Shown here one piece after another: positions 1 through 8,789 of a DNA stretch of 64,000 nt (position 1 is its first letter; every line of letters begins with the position of its first letter). Origin of the DNA: Bacteroidia bacterium (GTDB lineage Bacteria; Bacteroidota; Bacteroidia; J057; JAIXKT01); assembly GCA_026932145.1 (NCBI GenBank), contig JAIXKT010000007.1, forward strand, positions 155,436-219,435. Reading direction: 5' to 3'. A program made the translations under genes and the position numbers. Under the pieces are notes generated by a model. The model was not told the origin of the DNA. It searched no databases and was given only the letters and a program-made list of their open reading frames with translations.

Positions 1-1457
1 AGCGTTATCCTAAGCGGGAATCTTCCTACTCACAAGACAGAGAGCGTTATCCTAAGCGGGAATCTTCCTACTCACAAGACAGAGAGCGTTATCCTAAACG
101 GGAATCTTCCTACTCACAAGACAGAGAGCGTTACCCTAAGCGGGAATCTTCCTACTCACAAGATAGAGAGCGTTATCCTAAGCGGGAATCTTTTTATTCA
201 CAAGACAGAGAGCGTTATCCTAAGCGGGAATCTTCAGATTCACAAGACAGAGAGCGTTATCCCAAGCGGGAATCTTCAGATTCACAAGATAGAGAGCGTT
301 ATCCCAAGCGAGAATCATCCTACTCACAAGACAGAGATCGTTATCCCAAGCGAGAATCTTCCTACTCACAAGATAGAGAGCGTTATCCTAAGCGGGAATC
401 ATCAGATTCACAAGACAGAGAGCGTTATCCTAAGCGGGAATCATCCTACTCACAAGACAGAGAGCGTTATCCCAAGCGGGAATCATCCTACTCACAAGAT
501 AGAGAGCGTTATCCTAAGCGGGAGTCATCTTATTCACAAGATAGAGAGCGTTACTCGGAGACTGGATCGGATAGAGATCCAGAACTTTCAAAAAGGCTAC
601 AAGAGCATTTTAATAATAGACGAAGTGATTCTCCCAAAGGTGGGCGTGGAAAAACGTTTCGGAGAAATACATTTGCTGATTCATTACCAAGTAAGAGTGA
701 GATTTTTACGCACGCAGAAACGGTTATGCGACTCAATCGTTACATGGCTATTTCCGGCTGCTGTGCCCGTAGAGATGCTGATGACTTAATTGTAAAGGGA
801 CAAGTTACTGTAAATGGAGATGTTGTAACTACGCTGGGTGCCCGTGTAAATACAGAAACAGATGTTATACAAGTGAACGGGAAAACGGTTAAGCCGCAAC
901 ATTATGTTTATATTTTACTCAACAAGCCCAAGAATTATATTACTACTACCGAAGATGATAAAGAAAGAAAAACGGTTTTAGAGCTGTTAAATAATCTGCC
1001 AACTAAGAGGGTTTTTCCGGTGGGTAGATTGGATAGAAATACAACCGGAATCTTGTTGATTACAAATGACGGCTCTTTAACAGAAAAACTAACCCATCCT
1101 TCATTTGAAGTTTCTAAGGTTTATCATGTTCGTTTAGATAGACCTGTAAAACCAGAAGATATGGAGGCACTTCAAACCGGGATTATGTTAGAAGATGGCT
1201 TTTCTAAGGTAGATAAAATCAGTTATATTGAGATAAATGACCGAATTTCAACAGACCAAGTGGGAGTAGAAATCCACATGGGTAAGAATAGAATTATCCG
1301 CAGAATGTTTGAACATCTTGGGTATCAGGTAATGTCTTTAGACAGAACTAAATATGCTTCTTTAACCAAAAAAGGAGTACCGCGTGGGCATTGGCGTTTT
1401 TTAACATCCAAAGAAGTAGCCTACTTAAAAATGCTTCCCGATAAGTCAGAATCTTAA
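1..1457 (+). CDS. rluB: RluB/RsuA-family rRNA pseudouridine synthase with a repetitive N-terminal extension (5' end outside window)
   Basis: Isomerises a uridine in ribosomal RNA to pseudouridine, by family assignment. From the Met codon at 726 the protein has an S4 RNA-binding domain (about the first 50 residues, starting MRLNRYMAISG) and then the synthase domain with the signature GRLDRNTTGILL; the catalytic Asp codon is 1032-1034. The frame stays open without a stop from position 3 to 726. The protein therefore carries an N-terminal extension of at least 240 residues: thirteen 14-residue repeats (RYPKRESSYSQDRE type), then a basic linker, before the S4 domain. Charged, disordered N-terminal extensions on this enzyme are common in Bacteroidota, from my knowledge of the family. 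The true start lies left of the window. Met 726 could be an internal start, but I see no promoter box in front of it. The stop overlaps the convergent gene by 4 bases. Confidence 0.9.
   Translation, partial: RYPKRESSYSQDRERYPKRESSYSQDRERYPKRESSYSQDRERYPKRESSYSQDRERYPKRESFYSQDRERYPKRESSDSQDRERYPKRESSDSQDRERYPKRESSYSQDRDRYPKRESSYSQDRERYPKRESSDSQDRERYPKRESSYSQDRERYPKRESSYSQDRERYPKRESSYSQDRERYSETGSDRDPELSKRLQEHFNNRRSDSPKGGRGKTFRRNTFADSLPSKSEIFTHAETVMRLNRYMAISGCCARRDADDLIVKGQVTVNGDVVTTLGARVNTETDVIQVNGKTVKPQHYVYILLNKPKNYITTTEDDKERKTVLELLNNLPTKRVFPVGRLDRNTTGILLITNDGSLTEKLTHPSFEVSKVYHVRLDRPVKPEDMEALQTGIMLEDGFSKVDKISYIEINDRISTDQVGVEIHMGKNRIIRRMFEHLGYQVMSLDRTKYASLTKKGVPRGHWRFLTSKEVAYLKMLPDKSES
3..548 (+). 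repeat. Thirteen tandem in-frame 42-bp repeats (14 codons each) coding a low-complexity basic/acidic segment
   Basis: Units start at 3, 45, 87, 129, 171, 213, 255, 297, 339, 381, 423, 465 and 507, all exactly 42 bases. Differences between units are mostly synonymous (for example cct/ccc for Pro, tct/tca for Ser, gac/gat for Asp). The few amino-acid changes are Tyr to Asp, Ser to Phe and Glu to Asp. The array probably continues left of the window. It codes the N-terminal tail of the pseudouridine synthase. Confidence 0.95.
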
Positions 1458-3622
1458 AAAGAGTAGCGTACTTGTAGTTTTAGCTCTGTACGTTTATTTC
1501 CTTGAATTAAATCTAATCCAGACCCGATTGTGTTTTCGTGATATAGTCGGGTTTGGGCTATTCGTACCCAAAAATCTACATTACGTTTAATGTTTCCGGC
1601 CAACATGAAGTACCAACGCTGGCCTAATCCGTAGTATGCCGGAATAGAGAAAGCTGTTAATACATCTTGTTCGTAAGCATAAATCCGTGCATTATAATCC
1701 GGAACACGAAAATGAGCCCAACGCACAGTAGCTTCTAACCAAGGTATAAACTTCCATACAACATCTTGGTAAAAAAGCAATCCTTGTTGGGTATAAAGAT
1801 TCTCTTTACTATACCAAACCGTTTCCAGCCGTGAATGAAGTTGAAGATTTTTGGCAACTAAATAATTAAAATCTAAGCGGAGTGTTTTTTTGACTACTGG
1901 AACTTGGTAAACAAGCATTTGGTTCGTTTCTGAACTGGATACATCTTGCTGCTTGAAGTCTCGCCTAAAACGAATATAAACCGAAGAATTACGGTTGATT
2001 TTATAGCTTATCTGGTGTAGGGTTTCTACTCCGTAGCTTGGAGCAGATGTTTTATAAAGATACCAAGGAAAGTAAATTACGTCTAAAAAAGAGGAATATG
2101 ACCATTTGGAGTTAATTTTTAATTTAAGTCCGGTGTAAATTGCCCGTTCATTTTGGAGGTCTAACGGTCGTTCTCCGAAAATGAAGCCATGCATTGAGTG
2201 GTAATCTTTGGGTAGATTTCTAATCTGGATAGCGAGTTCTGCGCGGGATGATACTGCGGCAGTAACGCCGGCAATACCGGCAACAGCACCGGAGGCCGAA
2301 CGGGCTATTTCCCCAAAGAAATTCATGTTCCTAAAACCCCAATCCCAATCAAAACCAACCAAATTATTGGTTTTTCCATTAAAGTTGTATCTCTGATAAG
2401 AATCCTCTCCGCGATACCAAGGTGTGCTATATCTTTGGTATAGGCCGGTTATTCCGATGTTTAAATTTCTTTCTGAAAAGGCTACCCGTCCACCTAATAA
2501 ATCTTCTGAAACACTGGCTTTCTGATTGATTTCACTTTCAGTGCGATGGTAGCCAAAGGTTTGAAAACTTGTAAATACCTCGTTATCAAATACTAAAGTG
2601 TCATATAGGGTTTTTACGGCAGCATCTAAATATTGGCGGGAGGCATAGACACTGAGCGAAAATTGTTTTAGTGCATAGGTTGCAGCTGCTCCACGTAAAA
2701 AATTAACTTCGTTGATAGAGGTGTAGGGTTGAATCCCTAAATCTACTCTCTTTACAGCGTTAATAGTTTCTGAGCCTTTTCCAAAGCCCAACCCCCTTGA
2801 AAGAATCAGCCCTTGTCCAACACTTACGACATAATCTCCGACTACGAGTCTTTTGAGGTTACCAAAATCCCGTAGATAAAAATGAGCACTTAGATAATCA
2901 TAGCCATAAGATCTCTTGGAGGGGTTCCAGCGAAAAGGCTCTCCGGCATCATTTTCTCCAATCAGGGCTATACTTACATTTTGGCGGTATTGGTAGCGGA
3001 TTCTGCTAAATGATTTCCACGGTGAACCTAAATATCTGGTTTTAGGCTGCCCTCTTGAAGTGGTATCCGGTGGTAAAAATCCCTCTTGCGGCTCTAATAT
3101 CCTTGAAAATCTTTGTATGGTAGAGAACTTCCCACCTTCTAAAATTAGCTTAAAATCAGGGCCTTTGGGATGTTGGTGTTTTCCGCGTATATCTAAACTT
3201 TTTCCTTCTTCTACTTTAATAAAGGGTTTTATTTTGGCGAAAACGTCTGCTGTCATTCCGGGAACGGCTTGTAACTCATAAATACTGGTTAAGAACCCAA
3301 ATTTATAAATGTAATTTTGAATAGCAGTAACCAGCATAGGGGAGAGGCCGGGTAGGTTAGCAAGTTGTTCGGCAGTTGCTTGATTTAGATCTAAGGGATT
3401 TCTTATCAGGTCGTTAAGATAATCCGTTAAAGTTGTCCAGTCTGTTTCTGAATCTTCTTGGGAACTTGTAACGGCATCTTCTATCAGTTGCTCTACATCG
3501 CGCTCTGCATTTATGGTATCTGCAATGAGTACTTGGCTGTAGCTCTTGGCAGTATAACCCAACAAACAGAGCATCATCCAAACTAACCCAAAGCTACGGT
3601 TTAGTAGTTTGCTGCTTTTCAT
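1454..3622 (-). CDS. Exported helix-hairpin-helix protein with a predicted outer-membrane beta-barrel
   Basis: 722 residues. A signal peptide ends near residue 30 (..AKSYSQ). Residues about 77-136 contain two helix-hairpin-helix motifs of the ComEA type (ATAEQLANLPGLS and YELQAVPGMTADVFAKI). The rest is rich in alternating beta strands with many Tyr/Arg/Phe and ends in the aromatic RYSF typical of barrel C-termini. Proteins of this layout are widespread in Bacteroidota; whether the motifs bind DNA or only act as a periplasmic protein module is not known to me. The start overlaps the end of the upstream barrel gene by 29 bases, which suggests one operon with it and the LpxD-like gene. The 3' end overlaps the convergent pseudouridine synthase by 4 bases. 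Confidence 0.75.
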   Translation of the reverse strand: MKSSKLLNRSFGLVWMMLCLLGYTAKSYSQVLIADTINAERDVEQLIEDAVTSSQEDSETDWTTLTDYLNDLIRNPLDLNQATAEQLANLPGLSPMLVTAIQNYIYKFGFLTSIYELQAVPGMTADVFAKIKPFIKVEEGKSLDIRGKHQHPKGPDFKLILEGGKFSTIQRFSRILEPQEGFLPPDTTSRGQPKTRYLGSPWKSFSRIRYQYRQNVSIALIGENDAGEPFRWNPSKRSYGYDYLSAHFYLRDFGNLKRLVVGDYVVSVGQGLILSRGLGFGKGSETINAVKRVDLGIQPYTSINEVNFLRGAAATYALKQFSLSVYASRQYLDAAVKTLYDTLVFDNEVFTSFQTFGYHRTESEINQKASVSEDLLGGRVAFSERNLNIGITGLYQRYSTPWYRGEDSYQRYNFNGKTNNLVGFDWDWGFRNMNFFGEIARSASGAVAGIAGVTAAVSSRAELAIQIRNLPKDYHSMHGFIFGERPLDLQNERAIYTGLKLKINSKWSYSSFLDVIYFPWYLYKTSAPSYGVETLHQISYKINRNSSVYIRFRRDFKQQDVSSSETNQMLVYQVPVVKKTLRLDFNYLVAKNLQLHSRLETVWYSKENLYTQQGLLFYQDVVWKFIPWLEATVRWAHFRVPDYNARIYAYEQDVLTAFSIPAYYGLGQRWYFMLAGNIKRNVDFWVRIAQTRLYHENTIGSGLDLIQGNKRTELKLQVRYSF

Positions 3623-4475
3623 TACTTGGGCGATTTACTAGATAAGAAAATGAAAATTGTGGAGTAAAGCCAAGGAGTAAATGACGCTCCATGCTAAAGT
3701 CCAGTTGATAGCTTTTCCATTTTAAACCAATTCCTGCGGTATAAACGAAGGGTTCTGTACGAGCACCTAATCGAATAGCCAGAATGGGGTGGGGTTTATA
3801 TTCTAAGCCTACGCGCATATCTAATGGCCAAATAGAACTTTGGTAGGCTTCTGCTGCTACGGAAAATGTTTTTCCGACTTTCCATAATGCGCCTACGGAT
3901 AGCACAGTAGGTAATGGTTCCTCACGATTAATTTTTAGCCGTGCTTGGTTTAAGTTAGTTACTCTTGCTCCAATATCTATTGATTTTGAAATACTTGTTT
4001 GGACTCCGGCATCTATAATCAAGGATGTTTGGGCGCCGTATTCCGGAATATGGGTGTTATAGCCGCCAATTTTAATGCCGCCACGGAATTTATTATCAAA
4101 TAATGAGATGGCGTAAGCAGCACTTATTTGGGTTTGGCGAAATAAATTATTTCCTCTTGAATAAGCTGTAATGCCTGCATAATGGTTTTGTATGGGCAAA
4201 ACAGCCGTTAATGCAGCGGTGTTAAAAGCATCCAAGAAGTAGGGCTGCCCGGCTGATAGCGAGGCCGAAAATGATGTTATGCCACAAATGCCGGCTGGGT
4301 TGGTTAGCAGTAGGTTAGGATCTCCATTGCCGGCACTGCCAAAGCCACTAAAAGCGGAAGTCTTAGCCCCAACCGTTTGCTCTATTTGGGAGAATACTCT
4401 TCCTGAGCAAAAAGTCATAATTATAGTTACTATGGAAATAAAGCGAAGCATCAGGTATAGTTTGTTAAGGGTCAA
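3594..4475 (-). CDS. Outer-membrane beta-barrel protein (PorV/PorQ/FadL-like)
   Basis: 293 residues. The N-terminus carries a hydrophobic signal ([16 protein letters not shown], cleavage near VFSQ). The mature start, with a Gly/Ala-rich stretch and LLLTNPAGI, resembles the hatch region of the PorV/PorQ/FadL-like barrels of Bacteroidota, where an NPAG(L/I) motif is frequent. The rest reads as amphipathic strands. Some relatives serve type IX secretion, but nothing here proves that role. The start overlaps the LpxD-like gene by 11 bases; a second Met eight residues later (codon at 4449-4451) would remove the overlap and give a cleaner signal peptide. Function is inferred from fold only. Confidence 0.6.
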   Translation of the reverse strand: MTLNKLYLMLRFISIVTIIMTFCSGRVFSQIEQTVGAKTSAFSGFGSAGNGDPNLLLTNPAGICGITSFSASLSAGQPYFLDAFNTAALTAVLPIQNHYAGITAYSRGNNLFRQTQISAAYAISLFDNKFRGGIKIGGYNTHIPEYGAQTSLIIDAGVQTSISKSIDIGARVTNLNQARLKINREEPLPTVLSVGALWKVGKTFSVAAEAYQSSIWPLDMRVGLEYKPHPILAIRLGARTEPFVYTAGIGLKWKSYQLDFSMERHLLLGFTPQFSFSYLVNRPSNEKQQTTKP

Positions 4476-5445
4476 TTTTTTTGATTAATTCCGGTAGCTT
4501 TTCGATGCAAGCTATTTCCCGCCAACTTTTTTTAAATTCTTTGGCGGGCACTCCTAAATAAGTTTTTCCGCCTTCTAATGATGCCAACACGCCTGATTTT
4601 GCCATCACAACGGCTCCATTTCCGATATAAATATTGCTGGGTATGCCAACCTGCCCCCATAAGGTTACGTCATCTCCAATATTGCTAACGCCGGCAATAC
4701 CTACTTGGGCAGCTATAATACAGCGTTTTCCAACCACAGTATCATGGCCAATTTGAACTAAGTTGTCTATTTTAGTATATTCACCAATAATTGTGTCGGC
4801 ACTTACGCCTCTGTCTATGGTTGTGTTTGCGCCAATTTCTACCCAATCTTCGAGAATAACACGTCCTTTTGTCAGCATTTTATCGCGACCATAGGGGCGT
4901 TTTTTATAGTAAAAAGCTTCCCCGCCAATAACTGCACCAGACTGAATACAGCAGTTTGAACCAATTTGGCAGTTATCATAAATAGTTACATTTCCATAAA
5001 TAAGTGTTTCTGAGCCAATTACAACATTGTTTCCGATGATAGTATTGTGCCCGATTTCGACATTACTTCCGACAGAAACGTTATTTCCGAATACTACATT
5101 TTTTCCGATGTGGGTATTTTCTCCCAAAATAGGTTCATTGTAAATATCTAAAGAAGAGCGGGGCTGAAAATATTCGGTCAGTAGGTTGTAATCCCGAAAA
5201 GGGTCGTTGCTTAAAATCAGTGCTTTGCCTTCGGGGATTTCTACTTCTTGGTTTAGTAAGATAGTTGTGGCACGGGAGTTAAGGGACTTCTTAAAGTATT
5301 TTTCAACATCCACAAACGTCAGGTCTCCGGGTTCTACCCGATGAATTTCGTTGAATCCGCTTACAATATGATTGGGGTTTCCCAGAACCTTGCCCCCAAT
5401 AATTCTGGCTATTTCGGTAACAGTAACAGGCTGTGTTAATTTCAT
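4465..5445 (-). CDS. lpxD: LpxD-like UDP-3-O-acyl-glucosamine N-acyltransferase (left-handed beta-helix)
   Basis: 326 residues. An N-terminal LpxD substrate-binding domain (residues about 1-95) precedes hexapeptide repeats of the left-handed beta-helix type (IGxNVVxG patterns from about 105 to 300). LpxD adds the second 3-hydroxyacyl chain to UDP-GlcN in lipid A synthesis. A His at 234, in QIGHDTVVG, sits where the LpxD catalytic His is expected. The usual GFGFA segment is replaced by [17 protein letters not shown]. That form recalls the second, divergent LpxD copy found in many Bacteroidota, so the exact acceptor is uncertain. First gene of a likely three-gene operon with the barrel and helix-hairpin-helix proteins. 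Confidence 0.75.
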   Translation of the reverse strand: MKLTQPVTVTEIARIIGGKVLGNPNHIVSGFNEIHRVEPGDLTFVDVEKYFKKSLNSRATTILLNQEVEIPEGKALILSNDPFRDYNLLTEYFQPRSSLDIYNEPILGENTHIGKNVVFGNNVSVGSNVEIGHNTIIGNNVVIGSETLIYGNVTIYDNCQIGSNCCIQSGAVIGGEAFYYKKRPYGRDKMLTKGRVILEDWVEIGANTTIDRGVSADTIIGEYTKIDNLVQIGHDTVVGKRCIIAAQVGIAGVSNIGDDVTLWGQVGIPSNIYIGNGAVVMAKSGVLASLEGGKTYLGVPAKEFKKSWREIACIEKLPELIKKIDP

Positions 5446-5578
5446 GAGTCTGTTTTTCGATTGCCAAGTTACAAGTTTTTACAACATCAAGGTTATCCTC
5501 AACCGTTAATATTGCTTCAATAGTATGCCACTATTATTTTGTGGTTTATGGTATTCTCTAAAATATTACTTTCGTACT

Positions 5579-8500
5579 GTGAAAAAATTGAGTTTAATAT
5601 TACTTTTGGGGTTAGTTTCTTACTTAGCTTATGGCCAGTTTGAGGTTCCCCAAATAGTAATTGATGCAGAGGGGCATAGCGGAACCATTAAAGCCTTGCG
5701 TTTTACACCGGATGGTTCTAAGTTAGTTTCTTTTTCGGACGATAAAACGATTAAGATTTGGGACGTAGAGACAGGAGAGCTTATTCAGACGCTGCGTGGA
5801 CCGGCTATGGTAGGCCCTATGGGAATGGTAAACTCCGGTGCAATACACCCAAATGGAAATGTAATTGTATCAGGTGGATATTTTGGACCAGAAGTAAGTG
5901 AAAAATCCCAACTAATGGGGCGCATATTTTTATGGGATATTAACACCGGAAAAATCATCAAACAACTTAATGGACCTGAAAGTCCGGTTATTGCCTTGGA
6001 TATTTCCCCAAATGGAAAATGGCTCACCTGTGGAACTACCGATAATGAAATTGGTCTCTGGAATTTAACAGAATCTTCTCCCGGTATGAACCTAAGCGGT
6101 CATACCGAGCCTGTTTATGTAACCCAGTTTTCTCCAGATTCAAAATACTTAGTTACCGGAGGCTATGACAAAAAATTAATTCGCTGGGATTTATCTTCTT
6201 TTGTGCCCAATAAGCAGCCCGTTTATACGCTTATGACCGGCGGCCATACCGAAGAAATTAGAACCGGAACTTTTACCCCTGATGGTCAATTTTTTATATC
6301 AGGAGGCTATGATAATCAGCTAATTGTTTGGAACCAAGCCGGAAAAATAGAGCGTTATTTAGACCAAATTAAAGACCCAAATTATCCTGATTATTCATCA
6401 TTGGGAGATATTCATAGCTTAGCAATTACCCAAGATGGGAAATATGTAATTGTGGGCACTATTTTAACTACCGGAAAAAACGTGCAAATACTTGATTTTC
6501 AAACTGGTAAAATTGTCAAAACCTTTGATAAACATGATAACACCGTTACGGCAGTAACTACTTTTGGGGGTGAATGGGTTGCCTCAGCCGGCGGAGAAAA
6601 CCGTGATATTTATATCTGGAACATAAAAACCGGTGCTATAAAGCAGCATTTCGCCAGTAAAGGAACCCGAATTTACTCTGTAGCAGCAGGAAAACAGGGG
6701 GTAATCGGAATCAGTACCATAAAACGAAATACATATCAGTTTAATTCTATTGGCCAAATAAATTATCAATTCTCCTATAATAGTTTAAAACTAACCCAAT
6801 CATCAGGCCAAAGTGAGAGCTATCAAGGAGCAACCAAAGAATATGGGGGTATTACCGCTGTTAGGGAAAGTGACTATATTTTACGGCTATCTAACGGAAA
6901 TACGATAAAGTTAGACCCGAATGCTGAGGGAGTTATCATGGCATATACCTTTACGCCGCAAGGAAATATTGCTGTTGCAGGCACTTTTCGCACCCAATTA
7001 TTTGATATTAAGGGCAGAAAATTGTTAGAATTTTTAGGCCATACTGCAATGGTAACTTCATTGTGTGTTTCTCAGGATAAAAAGTTTTTAATTTCGGGAA
7101 GTAGCGACCAAACGGTACGCCTTTGGGATCTCTCCGAAAAACCCACTATCGCCATTACATTTGAGGAGTTTAAGCAAATGCTAATTAAGCAATTAGGAAG
7201 CGAAGAAAAATTAAATGAAGTTATCAAAGAAAAAAATATTAACTTATCTAATTTATACTTAGATGCTTACGAGCCGTTTATTACACCATTTTGCAATTTA
7301 TTTCTCACTCAAAACGGGGAGTGGATTCTTTGGAAAAATGATAATTATTACGCAAGTTCTCCCAAAGGGAGTTCTTATGTAGGTTTTCATATAAACCAGA
7401 AAAGCGACCAAGAGGCTAAGTTTATGCCATTTGAGCAATATGATTTGCAGTATAACCGCCCTGATAAAGTGCTGCAAGCCTTAACAAACCCAGATCCCAA
7501 GCTGATAAATGCTTTTTATCGTGCTTGGCAAAAGCGCATCGAAAAATACCATGCCTTAGCTGATTCTGTGGTAAACCCAAGTGATGTTCCCAGCATAGAA
7601 TTACAAACCAATTCTCAGGTTACAGATTCATCCAATATCCGTATCAAGTTTAATGCAAGTGATTTTAAATATCGCTTAGACCGCATGAATATTTACCTCA
7701 ATGGAGTTCCGATTTATGGAATACAAGGCCAAGATTTATCTTTTGGAAACAAAGAAAAAAGCCCAACTACGCTTATTTATTCCATGAAAACACCAATTTT
7801 GCCGGGAAAAAATAAAATACAGGTTTCAGTTAAAAATAGAATAGGCATAGAATCTGAAAGGCGGACAATCACTGTTATTTCCAAAGAGAAACCGACCAAA
7901 CCGAATCTTTATGTAATCACCATAGGAACTTCCATTTATAAGGATAAGCGATTTAATCTTTCTTTAGCTGCAAAAGATGCCCAAGATATTGCTAAACAAT
8001 GGAATAATAGACAAGATTTATTTGAAAAAGTCTTTGTTCATTCCTATACCAATGAGCAGGTAACGAAAGAAAATCTATTAAAAATCAAGGAAACGCTATC
8101 AGAAGCTACTACCAAAGATGTTGTGATTCTTTTTGTAGCCGGGCACGGTATTTTAGATTCTAAATTAGATTATTACTTTGGCACACATGACATAGACTTT
8201 AATGACCCTGCCAAACGCGGATTTAGCTATCAAGAACTTGATAATCTGTTAGATGGAATCAAGCCAATCCGAAAATTATTATTGATAGACAGCTGCCATT
8301 CAGGAGAACTTGATAAAGAGGAAGTTACCAGAACACAAAATATACCGGCAGAAGTTGGTAATATCAAGTTTCGTTCGGCAGGGACAGTAGTAACGTCTAA
8401 GCCGGCTTTTGGGGAAGAAAATACGGGTATTTTATTAGGGCAATTATTTTCAGATATACGCAGAGGAACCGGCGCAACTGTTGTTGCCGCTGCCGGCGGT

Positions 8501-8722
8501 ACGGAGTTCGCATTAGAATCCAATGAATGGAACAACGGCCTCTTTACCTATGCTTTCCTAAACGGATTAACGAAGAAAGCAGCCGACCTAAATAATGATA
8601 ACATCATAATGCTCAGTGAGTTAAAAGAATATATCCAAAAAACTGTATTTGAACTCTCGCAAGGCAAGCAAAATCCTATATCACGGCAAGAAAACCCAAT
8701 TGTAGATGTTCGGCTTTGGTAG
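5579..8722 (+). CDS. Exported WD40-repeat caspase-like (peptidase C14) protein
   Basis: About 1047 residues. I chose GTG 5579 because it starts a compact signal peptide (VKKLSLILLLGLVSYLAYG, cleavage before Gln) four bases after a TACTTTCG promoter-like box; an ATG at 5525 in the same frame adds 18 residues and cannot be excluded. WD40 repeats fill residues about 30-527 (GHSGTIKAL, GHTEPVYVT, GHTEEIRTG, GHTAMVTSL). A linker with a beta-sandwich-like part follows (about 530-770), then a caspase domain from about 775. The catalytic dyad is intact: His 856 in VAGHG and Cys 906 in DSCHSG. Bacterial caspase-like proteases of this type usually cleave after basic residues. The signal peptide places it outside the cytoplasm. 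Substrate unknown. Confidence 0.85.
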   Translation: MKKLSLILLLGLVSYLAYGQFEVPQIVIDAEGHSGTIKALRFTPDGSKLVSFSDDKTIKIWDVETGELIQTLRGPAMVGPMGMVNSGAIHPNGNVIVSGGYFGPEVSEKSQLMGRIFLWDINTGKIIKQLNGPESPVIALDISPNGKWLTCGTTDNEIGLWNLTESSPGMNLSGHTEPVYVTQFSPDSKYLVTGGYDKKLIRWDLSSFVPNKQPVYTLMTGGHTEEIRTGTFTPDGQFFISGGYDNQLIVWNQAGKIERYLDQIKDPNYPDYSSLGDIHSLAITQDGKYVIVGTILTTGKNVQILDFQTGKIVKTFDKHDNTVTAVTTFGGEWVASAGGENRDIYIWNIKTGAIKQHFASKGTRIYSVAAGKQGVIGISTIKRNTYQFNSIGQINYQFSYNSLKLTQSSGQSESYQGATKEYGGITAVRESDYILRLSNGNTIKLDPNAEGVIMAYTFTPQGNIAVAGTFRTQLFDIKGRKLLEFLGHTAMVTSLCVSQDKKFLISGSSDQTVRLWDLSEKPTIAITFEEFKQMLIKQLGSEEKLNEVIKEKNINLSNLYLDAYEPFITPFCNLFLTQNGEWILWKNDNYYASSPKGSSYVGFHINQKSDQEAKFMPFEQYDLQYNRPDKVLQALTNPDPKLINAFYRAWQKRIEKYHALADSVVNPSDVPSIELQTNSQVTDSSNIRIKFNASDFKYRLDRMNIYLNGVPIYGIQGQDLSFGNKEKSPTTLIYSMKTPILPGKNKIQVSVKNRIGIESERRTITVISKEKPTKPNLYVITIGTSIYKDKRFNLSLAAKDAQDIAKQWNNRQDLFEKVFVHSYTNEQVTKENLLKIKETLSEATTKDVVILFVAGHGILDSKLDYYFGTHDIDFNDPAKRGFSYQELDNLLDGIKPIRKLLLIDSCHSGELDKEEVTRTQNIPAEVGNIKFRSAGTVVTSKPAFGEENTGILLGQLFSDIRRGTGATVVAAAGGTEFALESNEWNNGLFTYAFLNGLTKKAADLNNDNIIMLSELKEYIQKTVFELSQGKQNPISRQENPIVDVRLW

Positions 8723-8775
8723 CTATTTGCTTCCAAAAAAGATTTACCGATACTGCGTAAAGCTAACTTTTCCTG

Positions 8776-8783
8776 TATATTTG
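8776..8783 (+). promoter_or_regulatory. TAnnTTTG -7 box (TATATTTG) for the amidohydrolase gene
   Basis: An exact match to the Bacteroidota -7 consensus. Only six bases separate it from the ATG at 8790, so the transcript would start at or very near the start codon. This also rejects the longer reading that begins at 8706 inside the caspase gene. Confidence 0.6.
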
Positions 8784-8789
8784 CGAATT

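Noticed and set aside
3-548. Possible CRISPR array (regular 42-bp repeats)
   Set aside because: There are no unique spacers. The units are contiguous, keep one reading frame and differ at silent positions, so they are coding repeats.
5525-5578. ATG 5525 as certain start of the caspase gene
   Set aside because: Possible, but it puts aromatic and charged residues before the signal peptide and places the promoter-like box inside the gene; kept only as an alternative.
8706-8789. Extended N-terminus of the amidohydrolase
   Set aside because: It overlaps the caspase stop and contains the TATATTTG promoter; the signal peptide begins at 8790.
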